Source: Bordetella parapertussis (lineage in GTDB: Bacteria > Pseudomonadota > Gammaproteobacteria > Burkholderiales > SG8-41). Taken from it: a stretch of DNA of 42,220 nt. The position numbers were made by a program, and so were the translations under genes. The stretch lies in the NCBI GenBank assembly GCA_945865805.1, contig CAMBGJ010000003.1, forward strand, positions 1 through 42,220, given 5' to 3'. The number at the start of each line of letters is the position of its first letter. The first letter of the stretch is position 1. Of the stretch, positions 32,236 to 40,744 are shown piece by piece. The notes below the pieces were generated by a model. It had not been told where the DNA came from and searched no databases. It saw only the letters and a program-made list of their open reading frames with translations.

Positions 32236-32348
32236 CCCCCTCCCTTGCGCAGCGGGGGAGGGTTAGGGTGAGGGTAGATACGCTTGCGCGTAGTTGCGCG
32301 AGCCGCACCTGCCCCCTCCCCAACCCTCCCCCGCTACGCAAGGGAGGG
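32236..32348. repeat. CCCTCCC-type inverted repeat between lolB and ispE
   Basis: The left arm 32236-32274 (CCCCCTCCCTTGCGCAGCGG, then GGGAGGGTTAGGG) and right arm 32312-32348 are almost exact complements over 37 bp, with a loop of about 37 bases. Each arm also has an internal palindrome (CCCTCC/GGAGGG). It would form a strong hairpin in the lolB-ispE transcript. Confidence 0.85.
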
Positions 32349-32391
32349 AGGTTTCTTGGTAATTTAAAACAGTTCATACCGGCAAGCCGCG

Positions 32392-32967
32392 TTACGGCGC
32401 ATCCTTGCGCCAGGTGTCGATCACCAGCCGCAGGGTCTGCGCCTCGCTTACCACTTCCATGCGCCGTGGCAGGCCATCGTTTTCCGCGGCGGGGTAATAG
32501 TAATAAGTGATTTTCCAGCCGTCCTGCATCAGCACGCGTGGCTTGCCGCCTTCACCGCGCTCCGGCGTTTCAAACGGCGTGTTGGGCATTGGCACGCCAC
32601 GTATCCAGTGTTGCAGCCGTGCGAGCGGTAGCTCCCAGCCCAAGCCCTGCTTGGTGAGCGCTTCGACGCGCGAGGCGCTGAATTGCCTTTTGTCAGCGCC
32701 GGTGAGGGTGGCGCCGTTGGCGTCTTCGCGCACGTGCGCCATCACCTGTCCCACGGGCGTCATCAGCCACAGTTCGTCGCTGTCGCGCGCGTGCAGCCAG
32801 CGCACATTGGCGGTTACGGATTTGCCCTCGTATAGCACCAGCACCCGTCCGAGCACATCAAACGGCGCGGCGCGGCCAGCCTTTTCCGGCACCGGCTGCA
32901 CGCTGGCGCAACCGGCTACCACCACCGCAATCAGGGCGGTCCAAAAGACCCGTTTTAGGACGATCAT
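32392..32967 (-). CDS. lolB: outer-membrane lipoprotein assembly protein LolB
   Basis: This 191-residue outer-membrane lipoprotein receives lipoproteins from LolA and inserts them. Lipobox VVAGC puts the lipidated Cys at residue 20. The LolB fold is suggested by FDVLGRVLVLYEGKSVTANVRW, LWLMTPVGQVMAHV and the LGWELPLARLQHWIRGVP segment typical of the family. Its ATG overlaps the stop of the TPR gene by four bases (ATGA), so the two are coupled. The next gene ispE is separated by a large inverted repeat. Confidence 0.92.
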   Translation of the reverse strand: MIVLKRVFWTALIAVVVAGCASVQPVPEKAGRAAPFDVLGRVLVLYEGKSVTANVRWLHARDSDELWLMTPVGQVMAHVREDANGATLTGADKRQFSASRVEALTKQGLGWELPLARLQHWIRGVPMPNTPFETPERGEGGKPRVLMQDGWKITYYYYPAAENDGLPRRMEVVSEAQTLRLVIDTWRKDAP

Positions 32968-34769
32968 TTACCCGTGGATTGTGCAGAAGGCGGCGAGGCC
33001 GGCAACAGCGCTGGTGCCAGACGCTTGAGCGTGGCTTGCAAGGTGTCGTTCAGCGGCAGATCCTTGAGGAAACGCGCCCAGATTTTTTGCGCTTCGTCGC
33101 GCTTGCCGTCGGCCCACAGCACCTCGCCCAGATGCGCGCCGACTTCGGCCTCGGGCCGCAAATCGAACGCGCGCCGCAATTGCACCACCGCCTCGCCGGT
33201 CAGGCCCATGCGATACAACACCCAGCCGAGGCTATCGATGATGTAACCGTCCTCTGGCGACAGTTCGAGCGCTTTTTCGATGAGCTTTCTGGCCTCTGGC
33301 AGGCGTTGATTGCGATCCGCCAGCGTGTAACCCAGGGCGTTGTAGGCATGCGCGTGTTCGGGTTGTAACTGGATCACCTTGCGCAGATTGCGTTCGAGCA
33401 CGTCAATCTTGTCGAGCTTCTCCGCGATCATCGCCTGATCGTAGAGCAGGTCCACGGATTCCGGCGCACCTTCGAGTGATTTGCCGAGCAGGTCGAACGC
33501 GTCACCGTAGGCCTGCGCCTCGCGCAACAGATTCGCTTCGGCCTGCACCAGTTGCATACGCTGGGCATCGTCGCGCGGGGCGATGCCTTGCAAATGCTTG
33601 CGCGCCTCGGCGAGCTTGCCCTGCTTTTGCAGCACGCCCGCGTAGCGCGCCTGGGCGGAGAGGTAACGCTCGCCGCTGGTGATGCCCGCGTACCACTTCA
33701 GCGCCTCGTCGTAATTTTTGCGCTCTTCGTGTATCTGCCCGAGAAACAGCCAAATCGCGTCGGGCTCCTTGTGCCCCGACGCGAGTGCACCCTGAAAGTG
33801 TTTTTCCGCCGCGTCGTAGTCGTTGGTCTGCATCGCGAGCAAGGCCACGGCCATGGCGATTTCCGGGTTTTTCGGCGCGGCCTCGACGAGGATTTCAAAC
33901 TGCCTGCGTGCATCTGCGGTGCGTTTTTCATTCGCCAGCAGGCGTGCGTAATTGAGCCGCGCATCATGGGCCTTCGGATGGCGCTCGAGAAAATCTGCCA
34001 GAAAGGTCGTGGCCTCGGTATTCGAGCGACGCGACAACGCACGCGCATGAAATAGCGCACCCAACTCCAGATCAGGCTTGATGTTCAACGCCGCGCGCGA
34101 TTCGGCGAGCGCACCATCGACATCATCAGCATCCCACGCCGCCTGTGCCACCGACAGACGCACTTCAGCCAGATCGTTATACGGGCGCGCCAGCGTTCGC
34201 AGCAGCGCCAGCACAGCTTTTTTGTCCTTGTTGCGCGCCAGTAGTTGCGCCACCAGCGAAAAATTGCGCCCTGCATTGGGCTTGTCGGCGGCCAGCCATT
34301 GTTCGAGCGGCGCGCGCGCCTCGGTGAGGTTTTCCTGATTCACCAGCAGTACTGCCACCACCTGCCGCGCCTGCGTGGATTGCGGATCGGTCTTCAGCCA
34401 CAGGCTTGCCGCTTCGAGCGCCTCTTTCATCATGCGTGCATTCCACGCCACTTCGGTGGCGCGCTGCGCCACGCGCGGATCTTGCGTTTCACGCGCCACT
34501 TCCAGCAGCGCCTGCGCGGCATTCTGCGGCAGGCCGCGCTGCAGGGCGATTTCCGCCATCATGATTTTGTAGAGCAGCTCCGGCGACAGCTCGACCGCTG
34601 GCAGCTCCGGCGCGATTTTAGGCTTCGGCGCGGACGGGGTCGGCCTCGCGGGCGACTGTGCGTAGGACGGTACGCAAGTGAGGCTTGCCGCGATCAGCAA
34701 GGCTGCAGCGACACACGCCAATTTAGGGAAGGGGATCAAGGGAGGGTTCCGCGAATGGAAGAAAGGCAA
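32964..34769 (-). CDS. exported TPR-repeat protein
   Basis: This 601-residue protein has a signal peptide (hydrophobic core LACVAAALLIAASL, cleavage near SYAQ), then a proline-rich linker and about ten or more TPR units to the C-terminus, for example HAYNALGYTLADRNQRLPEA and IIDSLGWVLYRMGLTGEA. It is the periplasmic or outer-membrane TPR partner that commonly precedes lolB in betaproteobacteria; the function is not established, but a scaffold role in envelope biogenesis is usual. The signal peptide requires a start near 34769, where only TTG is available in frame. The 138-bp divergent gap to the ABC ATPase is unusually AT-rich but shows no clear promoter. Confidence 0.88.
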   Translation of the reverse strand: MPFFHSRNPPLIPFPKLACVAAALLIAASLTCVPSYAQSPARPTPSAPKPKIAPELPAVELSPELLYKIMMAEIALQRGLPQNAAQALLEVARETQDPRVAQRATEVAWNARMMKEALEAASLWLKTDPQSTQARQVVAVLLVNQENLTEARAPLEQWLAADKPNAGRNFSLVAQLLARNKDKKAVLALLRTLARPYNDLAEVRLSVAQAAWDADDVDGALAESRAALNIKPDLELGALFHARALSRRSNTEATTFLADFLERHPKAHDARLNYARLLANEKRTADARRQFEILVEAAPKNPEIAMAVALLAMQTNDYDAAEKHFQGALASGHKEPDAIWLFLGQIHEERKNYDEALKWYAGITSGERYLSAQARYAGVLQKQGKLAEARKHLQGIAPRDDAQRMQLVQAEANLLREAQAYGDAFDLLGKSLEGAPESVDLLYDQAMIAEKLDKIDVLERNLRKVIQLQPEHAHAYNALGYTLADRNQRLPEARKLIEKALELSPEDGYIIDSLGWVLYRMGLTGEAVVQLRRAFDLRPEAEVGAHLGEVLWADGKRDEAQKIWARFLKDLPLNDTLQATLKRLAPALLPASPPSAQSTGK

Positions 34770-34907
34770 GCAACAAAGAGAAATGAAATAAGCAAATGAT
34801 TATTTTGAGAAATATGATAGATAATGCTTCATTAAGTTTCACAGTTTAGGTATATTTCGCACTCTCCACAAGCGCCCACGGCACACTTTCCCCTCGAATT
34901 GTTGTTG

Positions 34908-35879
34908 ATGCCGACCATCGAAGAATCCCCCACCGCTCCGGCGGTTGCCACGATCAGCGCCAGCGGCCTGTCGCGGCACTTCGGTAGCCACATCGCGGTG
35001 GATAACGTCGATTTACAGCTCAAACACGGCGAAGTGCTCGGCTTTCTCGGCCCCAACGGCGCGGGCAAGACCACCACCATGCAGATGCTCACCGGCAATC
35101 TGGCGCCCAGCGCCGGTGCCATCAGTATTTGCGGCGTGGACATGCTGGAGTCCCCGGTCGCAGCCAAGGCCCACATCGGCTACCTCCCGGAAACGCCGCC
35201 GCTGTATCGCGACCTGAACGTGACGGAATACCTTGACCTCGCGGCGCGACTGCACCTCGTGCCAAAAGCACGCCTGCGCGCCGCCGTCGACAACGTGCTG
35301 TCGCGCTGTGGGCTGCGTGACGTCAGCCGCAAGCTGATCGGCTCGCTGTCGAAAGGCTATCAGCAGCGCGTCGGCATCGCGCAGGCCATCGTACACGAGC
35401 CGGATGTGATTATTCTCGACGAACCGACCGTCGGCCTCGACCCCAACCAAATTCGCGAGATACGCACGTTGATCCGCGAGTTGGGCAGCGCGCACAGCGT
35501 GATTCTGTCGACGCACATCCTGCCGGAAGTCGAGGCTATCTGTGACCGGGTGCAGATCATGCATCACGGCAAAATGGTCTACAGCGACACCATCGCGGGT
35601 CTCAAACTGCTACACAGCGGTCGCATCCTGTTGGTGGGCCTGACGCAGCCGCCCGTCGTCGATGAATTGCGCTTGGCGCTGCTCGAAGTTGCCGGCGTGG
35701 TCGAAGCCGAACCCGCTGGCGACCAGCTTTACCGTGTGCGTATCGCGGCGGAGGCAGACCCGACCGAGGCCATCGTCGCGCTGGCCGCCGCGCGCCACTG
35801 GGGCTTGCGTCAAATCGGCCCGGCGCAGACCAGCCTTGAGGATGTTTTTGTGAATTTGACGCGGCAGGATGCCGCATGA
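34908..35879 (+). CDS. ABC exporter ATP-binding protein (GldA-like)
   Basis: This 323-residue ABC-2-type ATPase has Walker A GPNGAGKTT, signature LSKGYQQR, Walker B VIILDEPTVGLD, D-loop and switch His in LSTHILPEV. A C-terminal extension of about 90 residues follows, as in GldA and NosF-type proteins. The start is the ATG at 34908; three TTG codons precede it. The stop overlaps the permease start (ATGA). With the next two genes it forms the widespread gliding-type auxiliary transport set, which in non-gliding proteobacteria has no known cargo. Confidence 0.92.
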   Translation: MPTIEESPTAPAVATISASGLSRHFGSHIAVDNVDLQLKHGEVLGFLGPNGAGKTTTMQMLTGNLAPSAGAISICGVDMLESPVAAKAHIGYLPETPPLYRDLNVTEYLDLAARLHLVPKARLRAAVDNVLSRCGLRDVSRKLIGSLSKGYQQRVGIAQAIVHEPDVIILDEPTVGLDPNQIREIRTLIRELGSAHSVILSTHILPEVEAICDRVQIMHHGKMVYSDTIAGLKLLHSGRILLVGLTQPPVVDELRLALLEVAGVVEAEPAGDQLYRVRIAAEADPTEAIVALAAARHWGLRQIGPAQTSLEDVFVNLTRQDAA

Positions 35880-36646
35880 TTTTCACCATCGCCGCCAAGG
35901 ACTTGAAGTCGCTGTTCACCTCGCCCATCGCGTGGGTGGTGCTGACCTTTGTGCAGATCCTGGCCGGTTACAGCTTTCTCAAACGCTTTGATGATTTTCT
36001 CGAGATTCAGCCCAAGCTGCTGCAATTGCCCAGCCCGCCGGGCTTTACCGAACTGGTGGCCGCACCCACTTTTACCATCGCTGCCGGCATGATGATGTTC
36101 GCGGTGCCGCTGCTGGCGATGCGCCTGATCGCCGAAGAGCGCCGCAATCAAACCATGTCGCTGCTCACCTCGGCACCGATTTCGATCCTCGACATCGTAC
36201 TCGGCAAGTTTTGTGCACTGATGGCACTGGTATTGATTATATTGAGTTTAATTACACTGATGCCGTTATCGCTGGCGGGCGCGACGCGGCTGGATTATCG
36301 GCTGATCGCCAGCATACTGATCGGCATCACACTTCTGACGGCGGCGTTTTCGGCGGTGAGTCTGTATGTGTCGAGCCTCACCACGCAACCCATCGTGGCG
36401 GCGCTGGGCGCGTTCGGCGTGTTGATCGCGCTGGCCTTCATGGGCGACTACGCAGCCGACAACCTGCAGACCAAGGGCCTGGGCGTGCTCTCCGCGTTCG
36501 CACAGGTGTTCGCGCCGGTGAAAAATTTTGAACCGCTGGGCCGTGGCCTGATCGACAGTTACGCCATTGCCTGTCTCGTGCTACTCAGCGCGCTGTTTCT
36601 CGCGCTCACCGTGCGCCAGCTTGAAGCGCGCCGGTTACGTGGATAA
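35876..36646 (+). CDS. ABC-2 permease (GldF-like)
   Basis: This 256-residue inner-membrane permease has six helices. The N-terminal helix-loop carries AWVVLTFVQILAGYSFLKRF, and the conserved MRLIAEERRNQTMSLLTSAP is the coupling helix region of ABC-2 permeases. It is translationally coupled to the ATPase (ATGA overlap). A helix near residues 118-127 (LVLIILSLITL) is encoded with unusual ATA and TTA codons in an AT-rich patch at 36229-36255 that resembles the dispersed repeat. Partner of the ATPase upstream and the GldG-like protein downstream. Confidence 0.9.
   Translation: MIFTIAAKDLKSLFTSPIAWVVLTFVQILAGYSFLKRFDDFLEIQPKLLQLPSPPGFTELVAAPTFTIAAGMMMFAVPLLAMRLIAEERRNQTMSLLTSAPISILDIVLGKFCALMALVLIILSLITLMPLSLAGATRLDYRLIASILIGITLLTAAFSAVSLYVSSLTTQPIVAALGAFGVLIALAFMGDYAADNLQTKGLGVLSAFAQVFAPVKNFEPLGRGLIDSYAIACLVLLSALFLALTVRQLEARRLRG
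36229..36255 (+). repeat. AT-rich patch in permease gene, weak candidate copy 9
   Basis: GGTATTGATTATATTGAGTT then TAATTAC aligns with copy 8 (GTATTTGTTTTAATTGAGTTA) with a single gap and a few changes. It may also be chance, since it encodes a membrane helix. Confidence 0.25.
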
Positions 36647-36661
36647 CGGCAGGGGATAAGC

Positions 36662-38023
36662 ATGAACATCACTCGCAAAGTGCGCGCGCAACTGCTGGCC
36701 CAGGGCTGGCTGTACGTGGTGCTGCTGCTCGCGCTCACCATGCTGCTGGCGTGGGTGGCGCGCGAGTATCGCGTGGAAAGCGATGTCACTGCCAACGCGC
36801 GCAACACGCTGACCCAGGGCACGCAGGACGCGCTGCGACAATTCAGCGGCCCGGTAAACGTCACCGCCTATGCAATGGCCAAGGACGGCGGCGGTAATGA
36901 CATCCACAAACTGATTCGGGAGAAACTGCGGCCGTGGCAACGCGTCAAGGCCGATCTGACGCTGGCGCTGGTGGATCCGCGTGACGACCCCAAACGCGCC
37001 AACGCGGCAGGCCTGCGTTCGCCCAATGAATTCATCATCGAACATCAGGGCCGCACGGAGCATCTGCCGCTGGCGGAATTTAACGAACAGAATTTCGTCA
37101 ACGCGCTGCTGCGTCTGTCGCGCTCCACCAACGCGGTGGCGTACTGGCTGGACGGCCACGGCGAACGCAAGCTCGACGGCGCGGCCAATCATGAGCTGGG
37201 CGATTTCGGCCGCCAGTTGCAATCCAGGGGTTACAAGTTGACGCCGCTGAATCTGGCCGTCGCGCAGGACGTGCCGCGCAACGCCGGGCTGTTGATCATC
37301 GCCAGCCCGCAAACCGATTTGCAGGATAACGAAGTCGCCAAGCTGCGCACTTACGTTGAGGCTGGCGGCAATCTGCTGTGGCTGATCGACCCCGAACCGT
37401 TGCGCGGGCTGGAACCTCTGGCCGAAACGCTCGGGCTGGTGCTGACACCGGGCACGGTGATCGATCCGACGGTCAAGCCGCGCAGCGGCCCGCCCACCCT
37501 GGCTGTGGCCTCGCACTACGCGCGTCACCCGATCACTGCTGCGTTTCGTCTGAACACGCTGTTTCCAGGCAGCCGCCAGATCGGTACGGCCGAACGCGAG
37601 GGCTGGCGCATGACGCCGCTGGTCGAAGTTGCCCAGCAAGGATGGGTGGAGACCGGCAGCCTCGACGGCAAGCCCGCCTTCGACAAAAAAACGGATTTTC
37701 AGGGGCCGATCAACATTGCCACCGCGTTTGAACGCACAGCGGCTGACAAACAGCAGCGCGTGGTGGTGGTGGGCAACGGTAACTTTCTTTCCAATGCGTT
37801 TCTCGGCAACGGCGGCAATCTGCAACTCGGCGTGTCGATGATGAGCTGGCTCACCGGCGACGATAAATTGATCAACGTGCCCGCACGCCCGGCAGGCGAC
37901 GTGCAAATGAAAATCGATCAGATGTTGCTGTACCTGATCACCTTTACCTTCCTGCTGGTGCTGCCGATTGCCTTTGCGATCACTGGTGTGGTGGTGTGGT
38001 GGCGGCGGCGCAAGGCGTTTTGA
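36662..38023 (+). CDS. GldG-like ABC auxiliary protein
   Basis: This 453-residue protein of the GldG/ABC-type uncharacterised family has one membrane helix near residues 14-33, a large periplasmic part with TALVDPRDDPKRANAAG-like and YWLDGHGERKLD segments, and a second helix near the C-terminus (YLITFTFLLVLPIAFAITGV) ending in a basic tail. The periplasmic domain is thought to act with the GldAF transporter. It follows the permease by 15 bp with AGGGGA as ribosome binding site. A dRS3-like repeat separates it from the DUF4340 gene, but the four genes are normally one unit. Confidence 0.88.
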   Translation: MNITRKVRAQLLAQGWLYVVLLLALTMLLAWVAREYRVESDVTANARNTLTQGTQDALRQFSGPVNVTAYAMAKDGGGNDIHKLIREKLRPWQRVKADLTLALVDPRDDPKRANAAGLRSPNEFIIEHQGRTEHLPLAEFNEQNFVNALLRLSRSTNAVAYWLDGHGERKLDGAANHELGDFGRQLQSRGYKLTPLNLAVAQDVPRNAGLLIIASPQTDLQDNEVAKLRTYVEAGGNLLWLIDPEPLRGLEPLAETLGLVLTPGTVIDPTVKPRSGPPTLAVASHYARHPITAAFRLNTLFPGSRQIGTAEREGWRMTPLVEVAQQGWVETGSLDGKPAFDKKTDFQGPINIATAFERTAADKQQRVVVVGNGNFLSNAFLGNGGNLQLGVSMMSWLTGDDKLINVPARPAGDVQMKIDQMLLYLITFTFLLVLPIAFAITGVVVWWRRRKAF

Positions 38024-38065
38024 GCCTACTGGCGCATCCGGATTTCGCATTGATAGCAAACCACT

Positions 38066-38150
38066 ACTGTCATTCCCGCGAAAGCGGGAATCCATACATA
38101 GGCCCAAGTGGCACTGTGTTATGGATTCCCGCTTTCGCGGGAATGACAGG
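38066..38150. repeat. paired dRS3-like inverted element (copy C)
   Basis: The arms 38066-38096 (ACTGTCATTCCCGCGAAAGC, then GGGAATCCATA) and 38119-38150 are exact complements over about 28 bp. The inner segment includes AAGTGGCACTGTGTTA. Each arm contains ATTCCC-N8-GGGAAT. It lies between the GldG-like and DUF4340 genes of one operon and could form a stable mRNA hairpin. Confidence 0.9.
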
Positions 38151-38209
38151 GGTACTTTTTCATGCTTTGCGCGATGCATCAGCATGTGCCCCTTCGCGTG
38201 TGCGTGATC

Positions 38210-39055
38210 ATGCGTAAGAGTTGGCTCACCCTGGCCGCGCTGTGCGCCTGCGTGGCGGCGCTGGGGTTATTCGTGTGGTTAAAGCCGCCAAAATCACTCA
38301 GCCAAACGACGGCGGTCACCACGCTCAAAGCCGCCGACGCGCGCACCCTGCGTGTGCAACGCAAAGACGCAACGCAGGCCGTACTCGAAAAACGCGGCAA
38401 CGACTGGCACCTCACCGAGCCGGTCAAAGCACCCGCTGACGGCTTTCAGGTACTGCGTCTGCTTGCCGTGCTGGACGCGCGTGGCGCCACCGAATACCCC
38501 GTGTCTGACGCCGCAAGATTCGATCTCGATCCGCCGCACACCGAACTCATCATCAACGATCAGCGCTTTGGCTTCGGCGCCATCAACACCGTCACGCGCG
38601 AGCAGTATCTGCTGGCGAACCAGCGCATTTTTCCGGTGGAAACCCGCTTCGCCGCCGCCATCCCCGGTAACGCGCATGCGCTGATACGCCGCAGCGTGTT
38701 TGCACAAGGTGATGTGCCGGTGCGCTTCGACTTCGGCGCGTTCACCGTCGCACTGGACGAAAAAAAGTGGACCACCACGCCGAAAAATAATAACGAAAGC
38801 GATATGTCGCAGGACGATTACCACCGCTGGGTGGCGCAGTGGCGCGAAGGCAGCGCGCTGCGCAGCGGACTCGCGGGCACGCAACCCGCCACGCGCGCGG
38901 TGACGGTGACGCTGAAAGACGGCGCGAAAGTCGCGCTCGGCATCGTGCAGACGGAGCCTGAGTTGATCGTGCGGCGCGCGGACCTGGGTTTGCAATTCGT
39001 CTTTACCGGCGACATCGGCAAACAAATGCTCGCGCTGCCGATTGTGAGGAAGTAA
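38210..39055 (+). CDS. DUF4340 domain protein linked to ABC exporter
   Basis: This 281-residue protein has an N-terminal membrane anchor (MRKSWLTLAALCACVAALGL FVW region) and a periplasmic DUF4340 domain with the characteristic AVLEKRGNDWHLTEPVKAPAD and FDLDPPHTELIINDQRFGFG. DUF4340 proteins accompany GldG-type transporters and presumably form their periplasmic part. The start at 38210 gives the basic N-region; the frame is open to 38162, just after the repeat. It ends 41 bp before mutM with an AT-rich repeat between. Confidence 0.85.
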   Translation: MRKSWLTLAALCACVAALGLFVWLKPPKSLSQTTAVTTLKAADARTLRVQRKDATQAVLEKRGNDWHLTEPVKAPADGFQVLRLLAVLDARGATEYPVSDAARFDLDPPHTELIINDQRFGFGAINTVTREQYLLANQRIFPVETRFAAAIPGNAHALIRRSVFAQGDVPVRFDFGAFTVALDEKKWTTTPKNNNESDMSQDDYHRWVAQWREGSALRSGLAGTQPATRAVTVTLKDGAKVALGIVQTEPELIVRRADLGLQFVFTGDIGKQMLALPIVRK

Positions 39056-39067
39056 CGCAAGAGTCAA

Positions 39068-39096
39068 CGTAAGTATTTGTTTTAATTGATATTTTT
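39068..39096 (+). repeat. AT-rich element, copy 10
   Basis: CGTAAGTATTTGTTTTAATT then GATATTTTT, ending exactly at the base before the mutM ATG. Best match to the family consensus. It leaves mutM with no ribosome binding site. Confidence 0.8.
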
Positions 39097-39921
39097 ATGC
39101 CAGAACTCCCCGAGGTCGAAACCACCCGTCGTGGCTTATTGACGGCGATGGAAGGGGTGCGTATCGAGCGCGCCGTGGTGCGCGAGCGGCGCATGCGCCA
39201 GCCTATCCCGCGCGCGCTGCCGCAGTGTGTCGCGGGCCTGACCATACGCGCGCTGACGCGCCGCGCGAAATACCTGCTGGTCGAATGCGACACGGGCATG
39301 CTGCTTATTCATCTGGGCATGTCGGGCCGCTTGTGGCTGGTGGATCACGATACCCCGCCAGAAAAACACGATCACTTCGATCTGGTGCTGGCCAACGGCA
39401 AAACCGTGCGCCTGCGCGATCCGCGCCGCTTCGGCCTGGTGTTGTGGCACGCGGCGGATCAAGGCGATGTGTCGAGCCATCCGCTCTTCGCTGCGCTCGG
39501 CCCCGAGCCCTTGTCGGACGGCTTCAATGGCGCGGCGCTTTACAACGCCATCCGCAAGCGTGGCTCGGCGATCAAACTCGTTATCATGGACAGCCACGTG
39601 GTGGTGGGCGTGGGCAACATCTACGCCAGTGAAGCGCTGTTTCGCGCAGGCATCAGCCCGCGCATCGCCGCGCGGCGCCTCACACGGGCGCGCTGCGAGG
39701 TGCTGGCGAGCGTGATAAGCGAGACGTTAAGCGAGGCAATCATCGCGGGCGGCAGCAGCATCCGCGATTACGTCGGCGGCGACGGCATGGCCGGCAATTT
39801 TCAGAGCAACTTCGCGGTGTACGACCGTCACGGGCAGGCGTGTAATCGCTGTGGTACGGTGATCAAACGGCTGCTGCAGGGCCAGCGTTCGACCTTTTTT
39901 TGCGCGCTATGCCAGCGTTAA
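39097..39921 (+). CDS. mutM: formamidopyrimidine-DNA glycosylase
   Basis: This 274-residue Fpg/MutM excises 8-oxoguanine and formamidopyrimidines. The catalytic N-terminus is PELPEVETTRRGL (Pro2 nucleophile, Glu3), the helix-two-turn-helix contains VVGVGNIYASEALFRAGI, and the C-terminal zinc finger has Cys-x2-Cys (CNRC) and Cys-x2-Cys (CALC). All key residues are present. There is no Shine-Dalgarno; an AT-rich repeat directly abuts the ATG. In betaproteobacteria mutM usually lies divergent from the TPR-lolB-ispE genes; here the ABC exporter set is in between. Confidence 0.97.
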   Translation: MPELPEVETTRRGLLTAMEGVRIERAVVRERRMRQPIPRALPQCVAGLTIRALTRRAKYLLVECDTGMLLIHLGMSGRLWLVDHDTPPEKHDHFDLVLANGKTVRLRDPRRFGLVLWHAADQGDVSSHPLFAALGPEPLSDGFNGAALYNAIRKRGSAIKLVIMDSHVVVGVGNIYASEALFRAGISPRIAARRLTRARCEVLASVISETLSEAIIAGGSSIRDYVGGDGMAGNFQSNFAVYDRHGQACNRCGTVIKRLLQGQRSTFFCALCQR

Positions 39922-39990
39922 GTTCTCAGCACTGAGCAGCGCTTTGCCGCCGTGGCACAATGCCGCGCACACGCTAACCGGGAGCAAACC

Positions 39991-40695
39991 ATGAACTTCG
40001 CCAATCGAACCGTCATCGTCACCGGCGCGGCCGGCAATCTGGGCAAGGCCGTTGCCACGGCCTTCGCCGAGCAGGGGGCAAATCTGGTGCTGGTGGATCT
40101 GCAACGCGACAGCCTCGCCGCTGCGTTTGGCGCAGAAAACCCGCAACGCGTGTGTGCAGCGGCAAATTTGCTTGAGATGGCAGGCGCAACCAGCGTGGCG
40201 CAAACAGCCCTCGCGCGCTTCGGCCGCATCGACGTGTTGTGCAACATCGCCGGCGGCTTTCGCATGGGCGAAGCGGTGCACGAGACCTCAGACGACAACT
40301 GGAATTTTCTCTTCGACATCAACACCCGCACCGTGCTGCACGCCGTGCGCGCGGTGGTGCCGCACATGGTGGCAGCGGGCAGCGGCAGGATCGTCAACGT
40401 CGGCGCTTTTGCCGCGCAAAAGGGCGTGGCGCAGATGGGCGCCTACACCGCGTCGAAAAGCGCCGTGATCCGCATGACCGAAGCCATGGCGGCGGAGCTG
40501 CGCGAGAAAAACATCAACGTTAATTGCGTGCTGCCCACCATCATCGACACCCCCGACAACCGCGCCGCCATGCCCAAGGCTGACCCGGCCAGGTGGGTCG
40601 CACCGGCTGACCTGGCGAACGTGATCGTGTTTCTGGCATCCGATGCCGCGCGTGCGGTGCATGGCGCGGCGGTGCCGGTGACTTCGCTGAGTTGA
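39991..40695 (+). CDS. short-chain dehydrogenase/reductase
   Basis: This 234-residue SDR oxidoreductase has TGAAGNLG at 11-18 for NAD(P) binding, the CNIAGG variant of NNAG near 84, and Tyr152 with Lys156 (YTASK). The catalytic Ser usually found 13 residues before the Tyr is Ala139 (NVGAFAA), a change shared by a subgroup of SDRs, so activity may be altered. GGGAG precedes the chosen ATG; an upstream GTG at 39952 is less likely. Function unknown. It lies between mutM and a convergent amidohydrolase and shows no operon with either. Confidence 0.88.
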   Translation: MNFANRTVIVTGAAGNLGKAVATAFAEQGANLVLVDLQRDSLAAAFGAENPQRVCAAANLLEMAGATSVAQTALARFGRIDVLCNIAGGFRMGEAVHETSDDNWNFLFDINTRTVLHAVRAVVPHMVAAGSGRIVNVGAFAAQKGVAQMGAYTASKSAVIRMTEAMAAELREKNINVNCVLPTIIDTPDNRAAMPKADPARWVAPADLANVIVFLASDAARAVHGAAVPVTSLS

Positions 40696-40744
40696 TGGCC
40701 GACGTTTAGGGGTGGCGTGGGTGGACGCGCGCCTCTACCACGTT

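Noticed and set aside
34780-34860. AT-rich divergent gap upstream of the TPR and ABC ATPase genes as another repeat copy
   Set aside because: CAAATGATTATTTTGAG matches only loosely and lacks the CGTAAG edge; probably an ordinary AT-rich promoter region.
36635-38185. 516-codon minus-strand open frame opposite the GldG-like gene
   Set aside because: His/Gln/Arg-rich composition and exact overlap with a well-supported plus-strand gene show it is an antisense shadow.
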